Positions 14,638 to 24,101 of a stretch of DNA of 64,000 nucleotides are shown one piece after another. Every line of letters begins with the position of its first letter. Position 1 is the stretch's first letter. The stretch lies in NCBI GenBank assembly GCA_016935755.1, contig JAFGQI010000153.1:1-64000 (forward strand). Reading direction: 5' to 3'. Both the position numbers and the translations under genes were made by a program. Source of the DNA: Anaerolineales bacterium. Its GTDB lineage: Bacteria; Chloroflexota; Anaerolineae; Anaerolineales; UBA4823. Under the pieces are notes generated by a model. The model made no database searches and had not been told where the DNA came from. It worked only from the letters and a program-made list of their open reading frames with translations.

Positions 14638-17265
14638 CTAGCACTCGCTGTATCCACAGGAATAACATTTACGACAGCCTTCTTCATTAACCACCGAGGC
14701 CTGCCCACATTCCGGACACAGGTCGCCCACATGAGAGCTAAATAAATCGAGATGAGGCAAGCTTTCTAGATCAATTCTGGCCTGTAAGGCGTTCTCGTTC
14801 ATCAGATTGAAGCCGTTATCGCCATGCCCGGGCTGCTCATCGCCCTCCACATGTGGTTGAATCTCTGTGTTTTCAAGGTACTCCGCCAGAGCCTGCGCCA
14901 CTCCGTCTGGCAGGGAGCGCACCCGGTTCGGCCCAAACCCCAAAGAACGCCCCCCGCCGATGCCTGATAGCTGCCGCCAAACTTCTTTCAAGCGCTCACG
15001 GGGTGTGACGGAAGAAGACAGACGCAGAATGTAGGAAATCAGCCGGCCAATCGCCTCGGATACGGCGGCGGTGTCTGACCCGGCCTTGGAAGTATTCACA
15101 AAGACCTCAAATGGCTGGTTGCCGCCATTTTCGTTAATGGTGACAAATGCCTTGCCCAGCGGGGTGCTGACGGTAATCGTGTAGCCCTTCAGCCGGCGCG
15201 GGCGCGGCTTTTTACTATCCGCCCACAAACTTAGCTGCTCCGTTGCCTCTGGGGTAGCTGCCACAGGTGCTGGCGCCTCACCCTTCTTGCTGGCAGTAGC
15301 CCTGGTTTCCAGGACAACTTTCTGCCTCGATCCGGTGACGTAAACCGTAATCCCTTTGCAGCCCAGCTTCCAGGCCAGCAGATATGCGGTGGCTACGTCT
15401 TCCTCAGAAGCGCCCTCAGAAAAGTTGACTGTCTTGGAGAGAGAGTTGTCCACAAAGGCCTGCAAAGCAGCCTGCATGCGCACATGTTCTTCGGCGGTAA
15501 TATCCTGCGAGATGACAAACACATTGCGTATCTCCTCAGGAACTTCAGCCAGTCCCTGGCAGGTGCCTAGATCCATCACGTGCTCAAAGATGACCTGGCG
15601 CGTCTGATCGTCTATCCCCCCCTCGATCAGAGCCTGCTCGAAACTTGGGCTGGCATAGATCAGCTGAAGATCCTGGCCATTATCATTGACATGGCGAATG
15701 TAACCCAGAGCAAAAACTGGCTCGCAGCCATAGCCTTCGCAGCCCGCCACCGTGGCAATCGTGCCCGTTGGGGCTATCGTAGTTTGAGCCGCGTTGCGAA
15801 TGCCATACTGATAGATCCCATCACGGATCGCCTGCCAATCCAACACTGGACGGCTCCATTGGCGGGTATAAGGGAACAGCGGCTGAGGGGGCTGCCAGCG
15901 CATCTCCTCAGGATCGTATATGCTGCCCGAAATCGCTGGAAAGGGGCCGCGCTCTTCGGCCAGTTCAACACTGGTGCGCACAGCATGATAGCGCACAAAT
16001 TCCATCACCTGGGCAGCAAATTCCTGGCCTTCTTCAGAACCATAGCGGATGCGAGCATGATACATCAAATCCGCCAACCCCATAACCCCCAAGCCAATCC
16101 GCCTGGCCTGATAAGCTGCTTCCTTCAACTGTTCAACTGCTGGGACATAGGCATTGGCATCAACCACATCGTCCAGAAAGATGGTCGCCAGTTCAACATC
16201 TCGACGCAGCTTCTCCCAATCCACCGAGCCACCCGGAGCGCAGTGCTGGGCCAGATTGACCGAACCCAGGCAGCAGTTCTCATATGGGCCTAACCACTGT
16301 TCGCCGCATGGGTTGGTAGCTTCAAGCTGGTAAAGATGCGGGACTGGATTGGTGCGGTTAGAAATATCCAGGAACAGCACGCCTGGTTCACCGTTCATGT
16401 GCGACTGTGTGACGATCTTATCAAACAGCTGGCGCGCCTGCACCGTCTTGTACACTTTTATGGCGATGCCAGCAGCTTCCGCCTGCTCCAGGGTGCCGAA
16501 AAACCCCTTGTATTCGGGTGCATCTACATCTGGAAAGCGCAGTTCCCAAAGAGAATCGGCTTCTACTGCCCGCATAAAATCATCTGTGATGCCCACCGAG
16601 ATATTGAAGTTGGTGATGGCGTTCTCATCGGTTTTACAAGTGATGAATTCTTCGATATCCGGGTGATCCACGCGCAGGACCGCCATATTGGCGCCCCGCC
16701 GGGTGCCTCCCTGGGCAATCTCGCCAAAAGCCTTGTCATACACGCGCAGAAAGCCCACCGGCCCAGTCGCCTGCCCGGCTGAGGATTTTACCAGCGTACC
16801 CTTTGGGCGCAAGCGCGAGAATGAGAAGCCATTGCCGCCGCCGGTCTGCTGTATCAGAGCCGCATCGCGCAGCGTCTGGAAGATTCCAGCCGAATCTCGT
16901 CCCATATCATCGTTAATCGGCAGAACAAAGCAGGCCGCCAGCTGCCCGAGAGGGGTGCCCGCGCCGGTGAAGGTAGGGGAATTGGGGAAAAAGCTCTTCA
17001 AACTGAGCAGCTGATAGAATTGAACCGCGCGCTGGATCACATCACCGCCCCACTTCTCTTCACTGGAGGCGACATGATAGGCCACCCGCCAGAACATCTC
17101 TTCAACTGTTTCAACCGGTAAACCATCTTTGCCGCGCCGGACATAGCGGCGCACCAATACCTGCCGGGCATTATCGGTTAACTGCACCGCGCCCAGTTCC
17201 TCAGGAACAGGCGGGGTGGGCAACAAACCATTATTCGATGGATGGATCCCAATATCCCGCAACAT
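14638..17265 (-). CDS. nrdJ: Class II (B12-dependent) ribonucleotide reductase
   Basis: NrdJ makes deoxyribonucleotides with adenosylcobalamin as radical source and needs no oxygen or iron. The 875-residue protein has the family order: [13 protein letters not shown] (active-site Cys near 111), [15 protein letters not shown], the NPCGEQ motif (near 320), [30 protein letters not shown] and the C-terminal zinc-binding tail with CPECG and two further Cys pairs ending in the final Cys. It lacks an N-terminal ATP-cone, common for this subgroup. GAGGAGG lies before the ATG. It stands between nrdR and the kinase gene. Confidence 0.97.
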   Translation of the reverse strand: MLRDIGIHPSNNGLLPTPPVPEELGAVQLTDNARQVLVRRYVRRGKDGLPVETVEEMFWRVAYHVASSEEKWGGDVIQRAVQFYQLLSLKSFFPNSPTFTGAGTPLGQLAACFVLPINDDMGRDSAGIFQTLRDAALIQQTGGGNGFSFSRLRPKGTLVKSSAGQATGPVGFLRVYDKAFGEIAQGGTRRGANMAVLRVDHPDIEEFITCKTDENAITNFNISVGITDDFMRAVEADSLWELRFPDVDAPEYKGFFGTLEQAEAAGIAIKVYKTVQARQLFDKIVTQSHMNGEPGVLFLDISNRTNPVPHLYQLEATNPCGEQWLGPYENCCLGSVNLAQHCAPGGSVDWEKLRRDVELATIFLDDVVDANAYVPAVEQLKEAAYQARRIGLGVMGLADLMYHARIRYGSEEGQEFAAQVMEFVRYHAVRTSVELAEERGPFPAISGSIYDPEEMRWQPPQPLFPYTRQWSRPVLDWQAIRDGIYQYGIRNAAQTTIAPTGTIATVAGCEGYGCEPVFALGYIRHVNDNGQDLQLIYASPSFEQALIEGGIDDQTRQVIFEHVMDLGTCQGLAEVPEEIRNVFVISQDITAEEHVRMQAALQAFVDNSLSKTVNFSEGASEEDVATAYLLAWKLGCKGITVYVTGSRQKVVLETRATASKKGEAPAPVAATPEATEQLSLWADSKKPRPRRLKGYTITVSTPLGKAFVTINENGGNQPFEVFVNTSKAGSDTAAVSEAIGRLISYILRLSSSVTPRERLKEVWRQLSGIGGGRSLGFGPNRVRSLPDGVAQALAEYLENTEIQPHVEGDEQPGHGDNGFNLMNENALQARIDLESLPHLDLFSSHVGDLCPECGQASVVNEEGCRKCYSCGYSEC

Positions 17266-17347
17266 GCAACGCCTCCTCTACCAATATAGAGTCAAAAAGG
17301 AAGCCTCGACGTATCACCCACTTCGCCGGGCCAGATTTAACAACACA

Positions 17348-17794
17348 TTATTCTAATAAACGATCGATCTCAGTCCGAATCGACCTTAAATCATCCAAAC
17401 CAAGGTAAACAATCGCGTAACGGATGTAGGCAATGTGGTCTAATTCTTTTAAGCCGGCGATCACCATATCCCCCACAACCCGCGATGAGACTTCAGCGCG
17501 ACCCATCGCTTGTAGAGTAGCCTCGATTTCGCCCACCAGGCGTTCAATATCCGCAGCAGAGACAGGTCTCTTGGCGCAGGAGATGCGGATGCCGCGGATC
17601 AATTTGTCACGGTCAAATTCCTCGCGCGTCCCATCTTGCTTGACCACCAGAGGCGTCGCTAAAATCGGGCGTTCGTAAGTGCTAAAGCGCTGGCCACAAT
17701 GTTCGCAAGCACGGCGCCGCCGAACGCCGCCGCGCGCATCGTGCGATGTATCAATGACTCGCGAGCTTTGGTGCTTGCAATAAGGACAACGCAT
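17348..17794 (-). CDS. nrdR: Transcriptional repressor NrdR
   Basis: NrdR represses ribonucleotide reductase genes when deoxyribonucleotide levels are high. The 148-residue protein is family-sized: a zinc ribbon (CPYC near 3-6, CEHC near 31-34) with the basic RRRR stretch, then an ATP-cone domain (about 49-139, VVKQDGTREEFDRDKL). It is encoded 82 bases upstream of nrdJ on the same strand, as expected for regulator and target, and has a well-formed promoter at 17883-17911. Degenerate NrdR-box-like stretches occur before both genes but are too weak to call. Confidence 0.97.
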   Translation of the reverse strand: MRCPYCKHQSSRVIDTSHDARGGVRRRRACEHCGQRFSTYERPILATPLVVKQDGTREEFDRDKLIRGIRISCAKRPVSAADIERLVGEIEATLQAMGRAEVSSRVVGDMVIAGLKELDHIAYIRYAIVYLGLDDLRSIRTEIDRLLE

Positions 17795-17882
17795 GTCGCT
17801 CCCTGATTAATAGAACAGATGTAGCCGCCAGATATAGGGGTCCCACTAACGGAGGCCCGTACAGGTAGTACAGACGATGTGC

Positions 17883-17911
17883 ATTCTAGCATGATTGTTT
17901 CATTATGGCAA
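17883..17911 (-). promoter_or_regulatory. Sigma-70-type promoter of the nrdR-nrdJ operon
   Basis: On the minus strand TTGCCA (17911-17906) and TAGAAT (17888-17883) are separated by exactly 17 bases. Both hexamers match five of six consensus bases. Transcription would begin near 17876, about 80 bases before the nrdR start. Confidence 0.75.
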
Positions 17912-18139
17912 GGGGATTTTAGTCTCGTTAATGATTAAAATTTTTCTGAGAGACTCGTTGAGCCTGGCGCAAAAGACGCCAGGCTCAACAATTGGATGCC
18001 TGCCTCCCCACGCGAAGGCAAGGTGGGGAAAGCCAGCCACGATCTGCCCTATGGCCCGGCAGACAGGCAACACTCACCGGAAGGAGGAAGCCGGTCCCAA
18101 CCCTTCACCGATAAATTGTCTATCTCTGACCACCGCTGA
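17912..18139. other. Gap between ftsZ end and the nrdR promoter: hairpins, no gene
   Basis: The whole stretch without a gene runs from 17795 to 18139. Besides the nrdR promoter it contains a 13-bp perfect hairpin (17957-17989) and shorter inverted repeats: a CCCCAC/GTGGGG pair around 18007-18030 and an ACCGG/CCGGT pair around 18078-18097. No open frame with a ribosome site and no recognised RNA gene was found. A CCGGAAGGA run recalls signal recognition particle RNA but lacks the rest of that motif. Confidence 0.5.
17957..17989 (-). terminator. Probable terminator hairpin after ftsZ
   Basis: GTTGAGCCTGGCG and its exact complement form a 13-bp stem with a 7-base loop, 150 bases past the ftsZ stop. 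On the minus strand a T-rich run follows only after about 15 bases, so intrinsic termination is likely but not textbook. Confidence 0.5.
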
Positions 18140-19267
18140 TCAGCGGCTGCGATTGCGCAAGAAGGTCGGAATATCCAAATCTTCTGTGTTAATCGCCCGT
18201 GGTACAAATTCGCGCACTGCCGGTCGAACAGGCTGGGAAACGCTGACTCGCTCCTCTTCCGGCTGACGAGTTTCAACTGGGATTGGCTCTGCCATCCGCC
18301 GGGGCATTCCAGTGCGCTCAAAACCTGTGGCAATCACCGTGATGCGTACCGCATCTTTCATACTCGGATCAATCACCGCTCCAAAGATCAGGTTGACATC
18401 TGGATGAGCGGTCTCCTTGATGATCGCAGCTGCCTGATTGACATCGAAGAGAGTCAGGTCGGGGCCGCCCGTCACATTGAACAGGATGCCATGCGCGCCA
18501 TCGATGGTGATATCCAGCAACTGACTGGATATTGCCGCCTCTGCTGCAATACGAGCAGCATCCTCACCCTTCGCCTGGCCTACCGCCATCAACGCCGCGC
18601 CACCCTCAGACATGATGGTGCGGACATCTGCAAAGTCGAGATTAATCAGGCCAGGCACAGTGATTAATTCAGAGATGCCTTGCACACCCTGACGCAGCAC
18701 ATCATCCGCCACCCGGAAAGCCTGCTGCAGGTTGGCCCGCTTGTCCACAATCTGCAGCAGCCGGTCGTTCGGGATGACGATCAGGGTATCTGATTTCTCT
18801 TTGAGGCGACCGATGCCCGTCTCGGCAGAGGCAATCCGGCGCGAGCCTTCGAAAGTGAATGGGCGGGTGACTACGCCGATGGTCAAAGCCCCGATCTCTT
18901 TCGCGATCTGGGCGACAGTCGGAGCGCCGCCTGTGCCTGTGCCGCCACCCATGCCGGCGGTGATGAAGACCATGTCGGCGCCTTTGAGGATGTTATATAA
19001 CTCCTCAGCTGACTCTTCGGTGGCTTTCCGCCCGGTCTCCGGATCGCCTCCCGAGCCAAGCCCGCGGGTTAATTTCTCGCCGACGCGCACCCGGGTCGTT
19101 GCCTTGGAGAGCATCAACGCCTGTGCATCGGTGTTTATGGCGACGAAGTCCACGCCTTGCATGCCTTCATCGATCATCCGGTCGACGGCGTTGCATCCAC
19201 CGCCGCCTACGCCCACAACTTTGATGCGGGCAAAAGATTCGATCTGGTTTGGTGTATTCGTTGTCAC
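18140..19267 (-). CDS. ftsZ: Cell division protein FtsZ
   Basis: FtsZ is the tubulin-like GTPase that forms the division ring. The 375-residue protein has [14 protein letters not shown], the tubulin signature [10 protein letters not shown] (near 106-115), the T7-loop region [11 protein letters not shown] with its catalytic Asp, and the C-terminal tail [13 protein letters not shown] that binds FtsA and other partners. The start is GTG at 19267, with TAGGAGG six bases upstream. It is the last gene of the dcw cluster, 141 bases after ftsA, the largest gap inside the cluster, so an extra ftsZ promoter is plausible although none was convincing. Confidence 0.98.
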   Translation of the reverse strand: MTTNTPNQIESFARIKVVGVGGGGCNAVDRMIDEGMQGVDFVAINTDAQALMLSKATTRVRVGEKLTRGLGSGGDPETGRKATEESAEELYNILKGADMVFITAGMGGGTGTGGAPTVAQIAKEIGALTIGVVTRPFTFEGSRRIASAETGIGRLKEKSDTLIVIPNDRLLQIVDKRANLQQAFRVADDVLRQGVQGISELITVPGLINLDFADVRTIMSEGGAALMAVGQAKGEDAARIAAEAAISSQLLDITIDGAHGILFNVTGGPDLTLFDVNQAAAIIKETAHPDVNLIFGAVIDPSMKDAVRITVIATGFERTGMPRRMAEPIPVETRQPEEERVSVSQPVRPAVREFVPRAINTEDLDIPTFLRNRSR

Positions 19268-19311
19268 AGCATCCTCCTAAGATATGTAAATTTGCCTTCT
19301 GTGAAACATGG

Positions 19312-19323
19312 TTGTGATCACAA
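19312..19323. repeat. Perfect 12-base palindrome before ftsZ
   Basis: TTGTGATCACAA lies about 45 bases upstream of the ftsZ start, in the ftsA-ftsZ gap. It resembles a CRP/FNR-type half-site pair but lacks the usual 6-base spacer between half-sites, so the binder is unknown. Confidence 0.3.
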
Positions 19324-19408
19324 TATTGATTCGTTATTCTTTACCTTTTCCATCGTTAATCAGACAGCATCGTCTGGTATAACCTGATCGTGGTCAGACG
19401 GGCAGCCA

Positions 19409-20650
19409 TTACGGCATCAACCGCTTGAACCAGCTCTTGATCTTGTCCCAATCGACTACAGTGGATGAAGATTTTGGCCTCGGTCTCCTGATTTCGCCTA
19501 CTGAGGCGACCTCGCTCATTAACATTGCCCAGCGCAGCAAGCCCACACTGGTTGAAAAAGCGGGGGAATGTAATTTATCCACCATGCCGACCAGATTCTC
19601 GGGCTGTGCAATCCGAACTGGCAAACCCAGGGTGCGGCTGGCTACATTCCGTATCCCTGGCAGCGCGCTGGATCCTCCGGTCAGCACCATACCAGCCGGC
19701 AGCAGCCCATCATAGCCAGAACGCTTGATCTCCTGCAGTACCAGGCCGAATATTTCATCCACCCGCGCCCCAATGATCTGCACCAATTCCTGCAAACTGA
19801 CCTGGACTGGATCCTGCTCACCAAATGGGCGGATGTTAAAAGCCTGCCGGGCGTCAATCTCGTTCACATCCGCGTGGCCATGCTGGATCTTGACCTCCTC
19901 CGCTTGAGAATTGGGCAGGTGCAGCACCTGGGCAATATCCGAGGTGATATGGTTGCCGCCAATGGAAAGCACGGCTGTATGCCAGACATCGCCATCCACA
20001 TAAATCGCCATATCGGTTGTCCCACCTCCCACATCGCAGACAACCACACCCATCTGGCGCTCCGTTTCCGTCAGAACCACCTCAGCTGAAGCCAGCGGAT
20101 TGAGCACAAATTGAGATACTTCGACCCCGGCCGCGGCGACGCACTGGCGTAAGTTTTCAACGCTTGCCGCAGTGGCGGTGATGATGTGCGTTTCCACTTC
20201 CAAGCGGTAGCCGTGCATCCCGATGGGAGTGCGGATTCCATCCTGCCCATCCACATCAAATCCGCGTTGGATGACATGCACGATTTCGCGGTTATGCGGG
20301 ATTGCCACCGCACGGGCAGCATCCACTGCACGAGCGACATCATCCTCATCAATAATCCTTCCAGTGACGCCAACCACCCCACGGCTGTTGACTGAAGACA
20401 CGTTCGACCCGGCCAGGCTAACCAGGGCAGAAGGGATTTCAATCCCCGAAGTGCGTTCAGCCCTGTCGACCGAGCGAGAAACCGCCTGGGCCGCAGCTTC
20501 CAGATCAACCACCACGCCTTTTTTCAGCCCCTGCGAGGGTTCAATTCCTGCGCCAAGGATACGAATCTGACCTGGCGGATCTTCGCGCGCCACCAGGGTG
20601 CAGATTTTTGTGGTGCCAATGTCAATTCCTATATAAATTGACTCATCCAT
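19409..20650 (-). CDS. ftsA: Cell division protein FtsA
   Basis: FtsA is the actin-like ATPase that anchors FtsZ to the membrane. The 413-residue protein has the phosphate-1 motif IGIDIGTTKICTLV at the N-terminus, the phosphate-2 region VVCDVGGGTTDMAIY (near 200), the adenosine motif VLTGGSSALPGI (near 325), and the terminal amphipathic helix WDKIKSWFKRLMP that serves as membrane anchor. The length is usual. It follows ftsQ by 61 bases and precedes ftsZ, the standard order. Confidence 0.97.
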   Translation of the reverse strand: MDESIYIGIDIGTTKICTLVAREDPPGQIRILGAGIEPSQGLKKGVVVDLEAAAQAVSRSVDRAERTSGIEIPSALVSLAGSNVSSVNSRGVVGVTGRIIDEDDVARAVDAARAVAIPHNREIVHVIQRGFDVDGQDGIRTPIGMHGYRLEVETHIITATAASVENLRQCVAAAGVEVSQFVLNPLASAEVVLTETERQMGVVVCDVGGGTTDMAIYVDGDVWHTAVLSIGGNHITSDIAQVLHLPNSQAEEVKIQHGHADVNEIDARQAFNIRPFGEQDPVQVSLQELVQIIGARVDEIFGLVLQEIKRSGYDGLLPAGMVLTGGSSALPGIRNVASRTLGLPVRIAQPENLVGMVDKLHSPAFSTSVGLLRWAMLMSEVASVGEIRRPRPKSSSTVVDWDKIKSWFKRLMP

Positions 20651-20711
20651 TCAGACGACCTTTTCGCAGATAAGGATAGGTTTCCATTCAACTCAATCCA
20701 TTTCACCAGCG

Positions 20712-21767
20712 CTATTCCTGCTGCAAGCGATAATAAGGAGCATGTACATACTCCACACTGATCAGCGCGGGTCTCCTCTCATCGCCTTTCAGACTATCCA
20801 GGATGGCCCGGTAGACCAGTAATTTCATATCCAAGTCCTGCAGGGAGCCAAAAACTACTTCCCAGCCTCGGCTATCTTTCCAACTCAACCCCTTTACAGG
20901 ATCGTAGATCAGGGTTGCGCCTTCAGGAGCCTTTTCCGCCATCAGCAAGATGGCCGAAACCATCTCAGGGAAAAGAAATCGCACCGGTTCCTTCTCGGCC
21001 TCAATCTCTTCCTTGGCTTCTGGCTCTTCCTCAAATTCCAGCGTATCTTCCTCTTCCAGCAAGGCGATCAGATCGACTGGCCCGGCGTAAGGAGGATCGC
21101 CCGCAGCATCGACCGTTGGCAGGGTGGAGAGGTTTATCTCATTTCTGGCAGTGTAAGCAAAACCCTGCGCATCCACTGCCTGAGTTCTGCCAGCCTGTTT
21201 CCAGACCAACACTGGCACTCGCTCGGTGACCGTGATCATCACCGTGTTGGGCATCATGACCGCGACCTGCACATCCGAGAACTCCGGAAATTCACTCACT
21301 AATACCTGGCGCATTCCATCCGGATCAAGAGCGAAAACCTGCCGGTCTGTAGCATCCAAGACCTGATCCACCTCGCTGCTCTTGATCCACCTCAAACCAG
21401 AAATTTTTATTTCCTCCACAGTGAACGCCGGAGCATTCCAGAACTGGTACAGCACAAAAGACAGGAAACCCAGCAGCAAGAAAGACGCCAGGCGCCATCC
21501 CACGCGGATCCTGGGCAAGGCTGGCAGGCGCATCTCTGCTCCCCGACCATCCAGGGCGACATCAAAACGCCGCTTGGGCCTGGCGACCCGTCCAGAATGG
21601 ATCCGTGCTCCTTGCCCATCAAAGCTGCGCGCCATGACTGGTGGAGGCATGTGAGGCGTCACTTTGGCAGGTCGTCGAAGGGCAGCTGGTTTCACCTGCC
21701 GCATTTGTTTCAGCTTCCGGCGGCGGATTTCATCACTGCGCTGGCTGGAGCGGTTACGATCCACCAT
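20712..21767 (-). CDS. ftsQ: Cell division protein FtsQ/DivIB with an acidic insert
   Basis: FtsQ/DivIB links early and late division proteins at the septum. The 351-residue protein has a long basic cytoplasmic part (about 1-90), one membrane helix (about 93-112), the POTRA domain (FTVEEIKISGLRWIKSSEV, about 116-185) and a beta domain. Inside the beta domain, residues about 236-259 are a run of Glu/Asp/Lys/Ala (for example EFEEEPEAKEEIEAEKEP) not typical of the family. ATG 21767 was chosen because AAGGAGG lies eight bases upstream; a longer frame from 21836 is inside ddl. It overlaps the ddl 3' end by 14 bases. Confidence 0.92.
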   Translation of the reverse strand: MVDRNRSSQRSDEIRRRKLKQMRQVKPAALRRPAKVTPHMPPPVMARSFDGQGARIHSGRVARPKRRFDVALDGRGAEMRLPALPRIRVGWRLASFLLLGFLSFVLYQFWNAPAFTVEEIKISGLRWIKSSEVDQVLDATDRQVFALDPDGMRQVLVSEFPEFSDVQVAVMMPNTVMITVTERVPVLVWKQAGRTQAVDAQGFAYTARNEINLSTLPTVDAAGDPPYAGPVDLIALLEEEDTLEFEEEPEAKEEIEAEKEPVRFLFPEMVSAILLMAEKAPEGATLIYDPVKGLSWKDSRGWEVVFGSLQDLDMKLLVYRAILDSLKGDERRPALISVEYVHAPYYRLQQE

Positions 21768-22911
21768 ATTCATCCTCCTTGCGGTATCTGCGCTCGGTTC
21801 GATCTCGATCAGCCTTTCGTTCAAGTGCCAGTTCAATCAGGCGATCAATCAAGGCAGGATATGGTAAACCGCTGGCTTCCCACAACTTGGGGTACATACT
21901 GATCTGCGTGAAGCCAGGGATGGTATTCACTTCACCCAAATACAATCGCGCCGGCTGCTGCTCAGCTGGCTTCTCCTTCTCCAACAAGAAATCGACCCGC
22001 GCCATGCCGGCGCAATCGATCGCCCGGTACGCCCGAACAGCCCATTCCTGTATCTGGCGGGTCATCTCCGGTGAAAGGGGAGCGGGGATAAGCAAAGTCG
22101 ATCGATCGTCGATGTATTTGGCTTCATAAGAGTAAAACTCGCGGCTGGGCAGGATCTCTCCCGGGATGGAAGCCTGGGGATCATCATTTCCCAACACGCT
22201 GACTTCAATTTCCCGGGCGTCGACCCCACGTTCCACCAGCACACGCCGGTCATAACGAGCCGCCTCAAGCAGCCCCTCCAATAAGTCGGCCTGGGATTGG
22301 CACTTGGTGATCCCAACCGATGAACCCAGGTTGGCAGGCTTAACGAAGAGCGGGAACGGCGCTAGGCTGATCGCCCTGGCAATGATCTGCTGTGCATCCG
22401 CTTCGATTTCGCGGCGTGAAACCACGAAATATTCAACCACAGGAATACCCTGCGCCTGCATCACATCCTTGAAAACGCCCTTATCCATACCCAGGGCAGA
22501 ACCCAGGACTCCCGCGCCCACATAAGCCAGGTCAGCCAGTTCCAGAAGCCCCTGCAGGGTGCCATCTTCGCCAAAAGTCCCATGCAAAACCGGGAAAACG
22601 ACGTCCAGGTTGGACAACAAATCCAGAATTTCTCCTCGATCGCTATCCTGGATCTGGTAGAGAGCATGCCGGGCTGGATCGGGTAATAAAGTAGCCGGAG
22701 CCAGACCGCTTATGCTGCCCTGCATCAGCGCTCCCAACACATTCTGTCCCACCAGCCAAACGCCTTCGTGAGTGATGCCAATCTGCAAGATTTCATACTT
22801 ATCCGGGTCGAGCGACAGCAGGACAGAACGCGCCGACATGAGCGAGACCTCATGCTCACCAGAGCGCCCGCCAAAGATCACACCAACCCGCAGTTTACCC
22901 GTCAAAGTCAT
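21754..22911 (-). CDS. ddl: D-alanine--D-alanine ligase
   Basis: Ddl joins two D-Ala molecules for the peptidoglycan stem peptide. The 385-residue protein shows [13 protein letters not shown] at the N-terminus, [17 protein letters not shown], the ATP-grasp [15 protein letters not shown], and near the end ARVDFLLEK plus [23 protein letters not shown], with the metal-binding Asp, Glu and Asn. An ATG at 22911, four bases after the murB stop, is preferred over one at 22938 inside murB. The substrate-site Tyr/Phe choice (D-Ala or D-lactate) was not resolved. Confidence 0.97.
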   Translation of the reverse strand: MTLTGKLRVGVIFGGRSGEHEVSLMSARSVLLSLDPDKYEILQIGITHEGVWLVGQNVLGALMQGSISGLAPATLLPDPARHALYQIQDSDRGEILDLLSNLDVVFPVLHGTFGEDGTLQGLLELADLAYVGAGVLGSALGMDKGVFKDVMQAQGIPVVEYFVVSRREIEADAQQIIARAISLAPFPLFVKPANLGSSVGITKCQSQADLLEGLLEAARYDRRVLVERGVDAREIEVSVLGNDDPQASIPGEILPSREFYSYEAKYIDDRSTLLIPAPLSPEMTRQIQEWAVRAYRAIDCAGMARVDFLLEKEKPAEQQPARLYLGEVNTIPGFTQISMYPKLWEASGLPYPALIDRLIELALERKADRDRTERRYRKEDEYGGS

Positions 22912-22915
22912 CCGT

Positions 22916-23881
22916 TCACCACTCACCCAACAGCTCAATCTCTAATTCCAACTCCACGCCGAATTTGTCAGCTACCGTCTGGCGGGCAAGCTGGATCAAT
23001 TGATAAACATGCGCAGCCATCGCCTGACCGCCATTTACAAAGAAATTGGCATGCACCGGACTGATCTCAACATCTCCGCTGCGTGCGCCTTTCAAGCCTG
23101 CCGCCTCGATTAATCTTCCAGCATAATCACCCGGTGGATTTTTAAACATCGAACCCAGGCTGGCCCCAGCAGGCTGTGTGCGCTTACGATAATTCACAAA
23201 TTCCTCCATCTTTGCCTGAACAGCCTCCGGTGAACTCTGTGTCAGGTGCAGGATCGCGCTCAGGACAATCGCTTTCCCCGGGCTGCGTTTGAGCCAGCTG
23301 CTGCGGTAAGAATACTCAAACTTTTCAACGGGCCAGGTCTCACATTGGGCGCAGCCGGCATCGCCTGCAGGAATTCGATGCAAGATTTCTGCCAGCCACA
23401 AACTCGCCGACATATCACTCCCATGCGCCCCGGCGTTGCCCACAATCGCCCCGCCCAGCGTACCAGGAACACTCACGGCCCATTCAAGCCCGGCCAGGCC
23501 CCGCTGAGCTACCTGGCGAGCCAGTAAACCAAAGTTGGCGCCCGATTCTGCCCATACCCCGGGCGTTTCAGCGTTCTCATCAAATCGTATCGCCCGCGCC
23601 TTATTGACTAACACCAGGCCGCGCACCCCGGCATCGCTCACCAGAACATTCGATCCGCCTCCCAGGATGACAAAAGCAACCTCGTTCTCCCAGGCCAACC
23701 TGACGGCCTCAGCCAGTTCCTCCACCGATTGCACTTCCAGCAGTGCATCGGCAGGGCCACCCAGGCGAGCCGCGGTGTAGCGCTTCAAGGGTGTCCCATG
23801 CTGCAAGCGGCCAGAGAAGCGATCAGCAAAGATCGTCTGCAGCAATTCTTGAGAAACAGGTTTTTGGCCGGGTTCTACCAT
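22916..23881 (-). CDS. murB: UDP-N-acetylenolpyruvoylglucosamine reductase
   Basis: MurB reduces the enolpyruvyl group to give UDP-MurNAc and uses FAD. The 321-residue protein has [15 protein letters not shown]-type N-terminal sequence (here [15 protein letters not shown]), the FAD-binding [64 protein letters not shown](W), the catalytic Ser in [12 protein letters not shown], and [12 protein letters not shown] with a C-terminal Glu. It is a type II enzyme by its short C-terminal part. The ATG at 23881 follows the small gene by four bases. Confidence 0.97.
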   Translation of the reverse strand: MVEPGQKPVSQELLQTIFADRFSGRLQHGTPLKRYTAARLGGPADALLEVQSVEELAEAVRLAWENEVAFVILGGGSNVLVSDAGVRGLVLVNKARAIRFDENAETPGVWAESGANFGLLARQVAQRGLAGLEWAVSVPGTLGGAIVGNAGAHGSDMSASLWLAEILHRIPAGDAGCAQCETWPVEKFEYSYRSSWLKRSPGKAIVLSAILHLTQSSPEAVQAKMEEFVNYRKRTQPAGASLGSMFKNPPGDYAGRLIEAAGLKGARSGDVEISPVHANFFVNGGQAMAAHVYQLIQLARQTVADKFGVELELEIELLGEW

Positions 23882-23885
23882 ACCA

Positions 23886-24089
23886 TTATGATTCCTTGAA
23901 CCAATCAATCAAGCGTAAAATCATCTCACGCGAAAACTTCATCCTACCGTAGGGCAACTTCGCCATCTCCAGCAGGTACGGCGTCTCTCCGCCCGCGCCC
24001 AGATCGTGATCTCGGCTCACTCGGGGCTGCAGCTTGAGCCCGCTCACACTGCGTGTGTCTGCCTGGTAAACTCGTTTCTCTTCAGTCAT
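23886..24089 (-). CDS. Small protein of unknown function between murC and murB
   Basis: This 67-residue frame fills the gap between murC and murB almost exactly: its ATG is 12 bases after the murC stop, and its stop is four bases before the murB ATG. A GAGGAG eight bases upstream is a good ribosome site. The sequence is mixed charged, without a membrane helix, and ends in a helix EMILRLIDWFKES; a Gly-rich GAGGETPYLLEMAKLPYG is in the middle. No family is recognised. Tight packing and the ribosome site argue that it is translated; a role in peptidoglycan synthesis is only suggested by position. Confidence 0.7.
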   Translation of the reverse strand: MTEEKRVYQADTRSVSGLKLQPRVSRDHDLGAGGETPYLLEMAKLPYGRMKFSREMILRLIDWFKES

Positions 24090-24101
24090 CTCCTGATCTC
24101 C

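Noticed and set aside
17266-17347. NrdR box before nrdJ
   Set aside because: The stretch with CTATATTGGT matches only part of the 16-base consensus and lacks a second box at the right distance; kept only as a weak remark.
18060-18110. Signal recognition particle RNA
   Set aside because: A CCGGAAGGA run is present, but the following AGCAGCC and the enclosing helix are absent.
19312-19323. CRP-binding site
   Set aside because: The half-sites overlap instead of being separated by six bases, so it is listed only as a palindrome.
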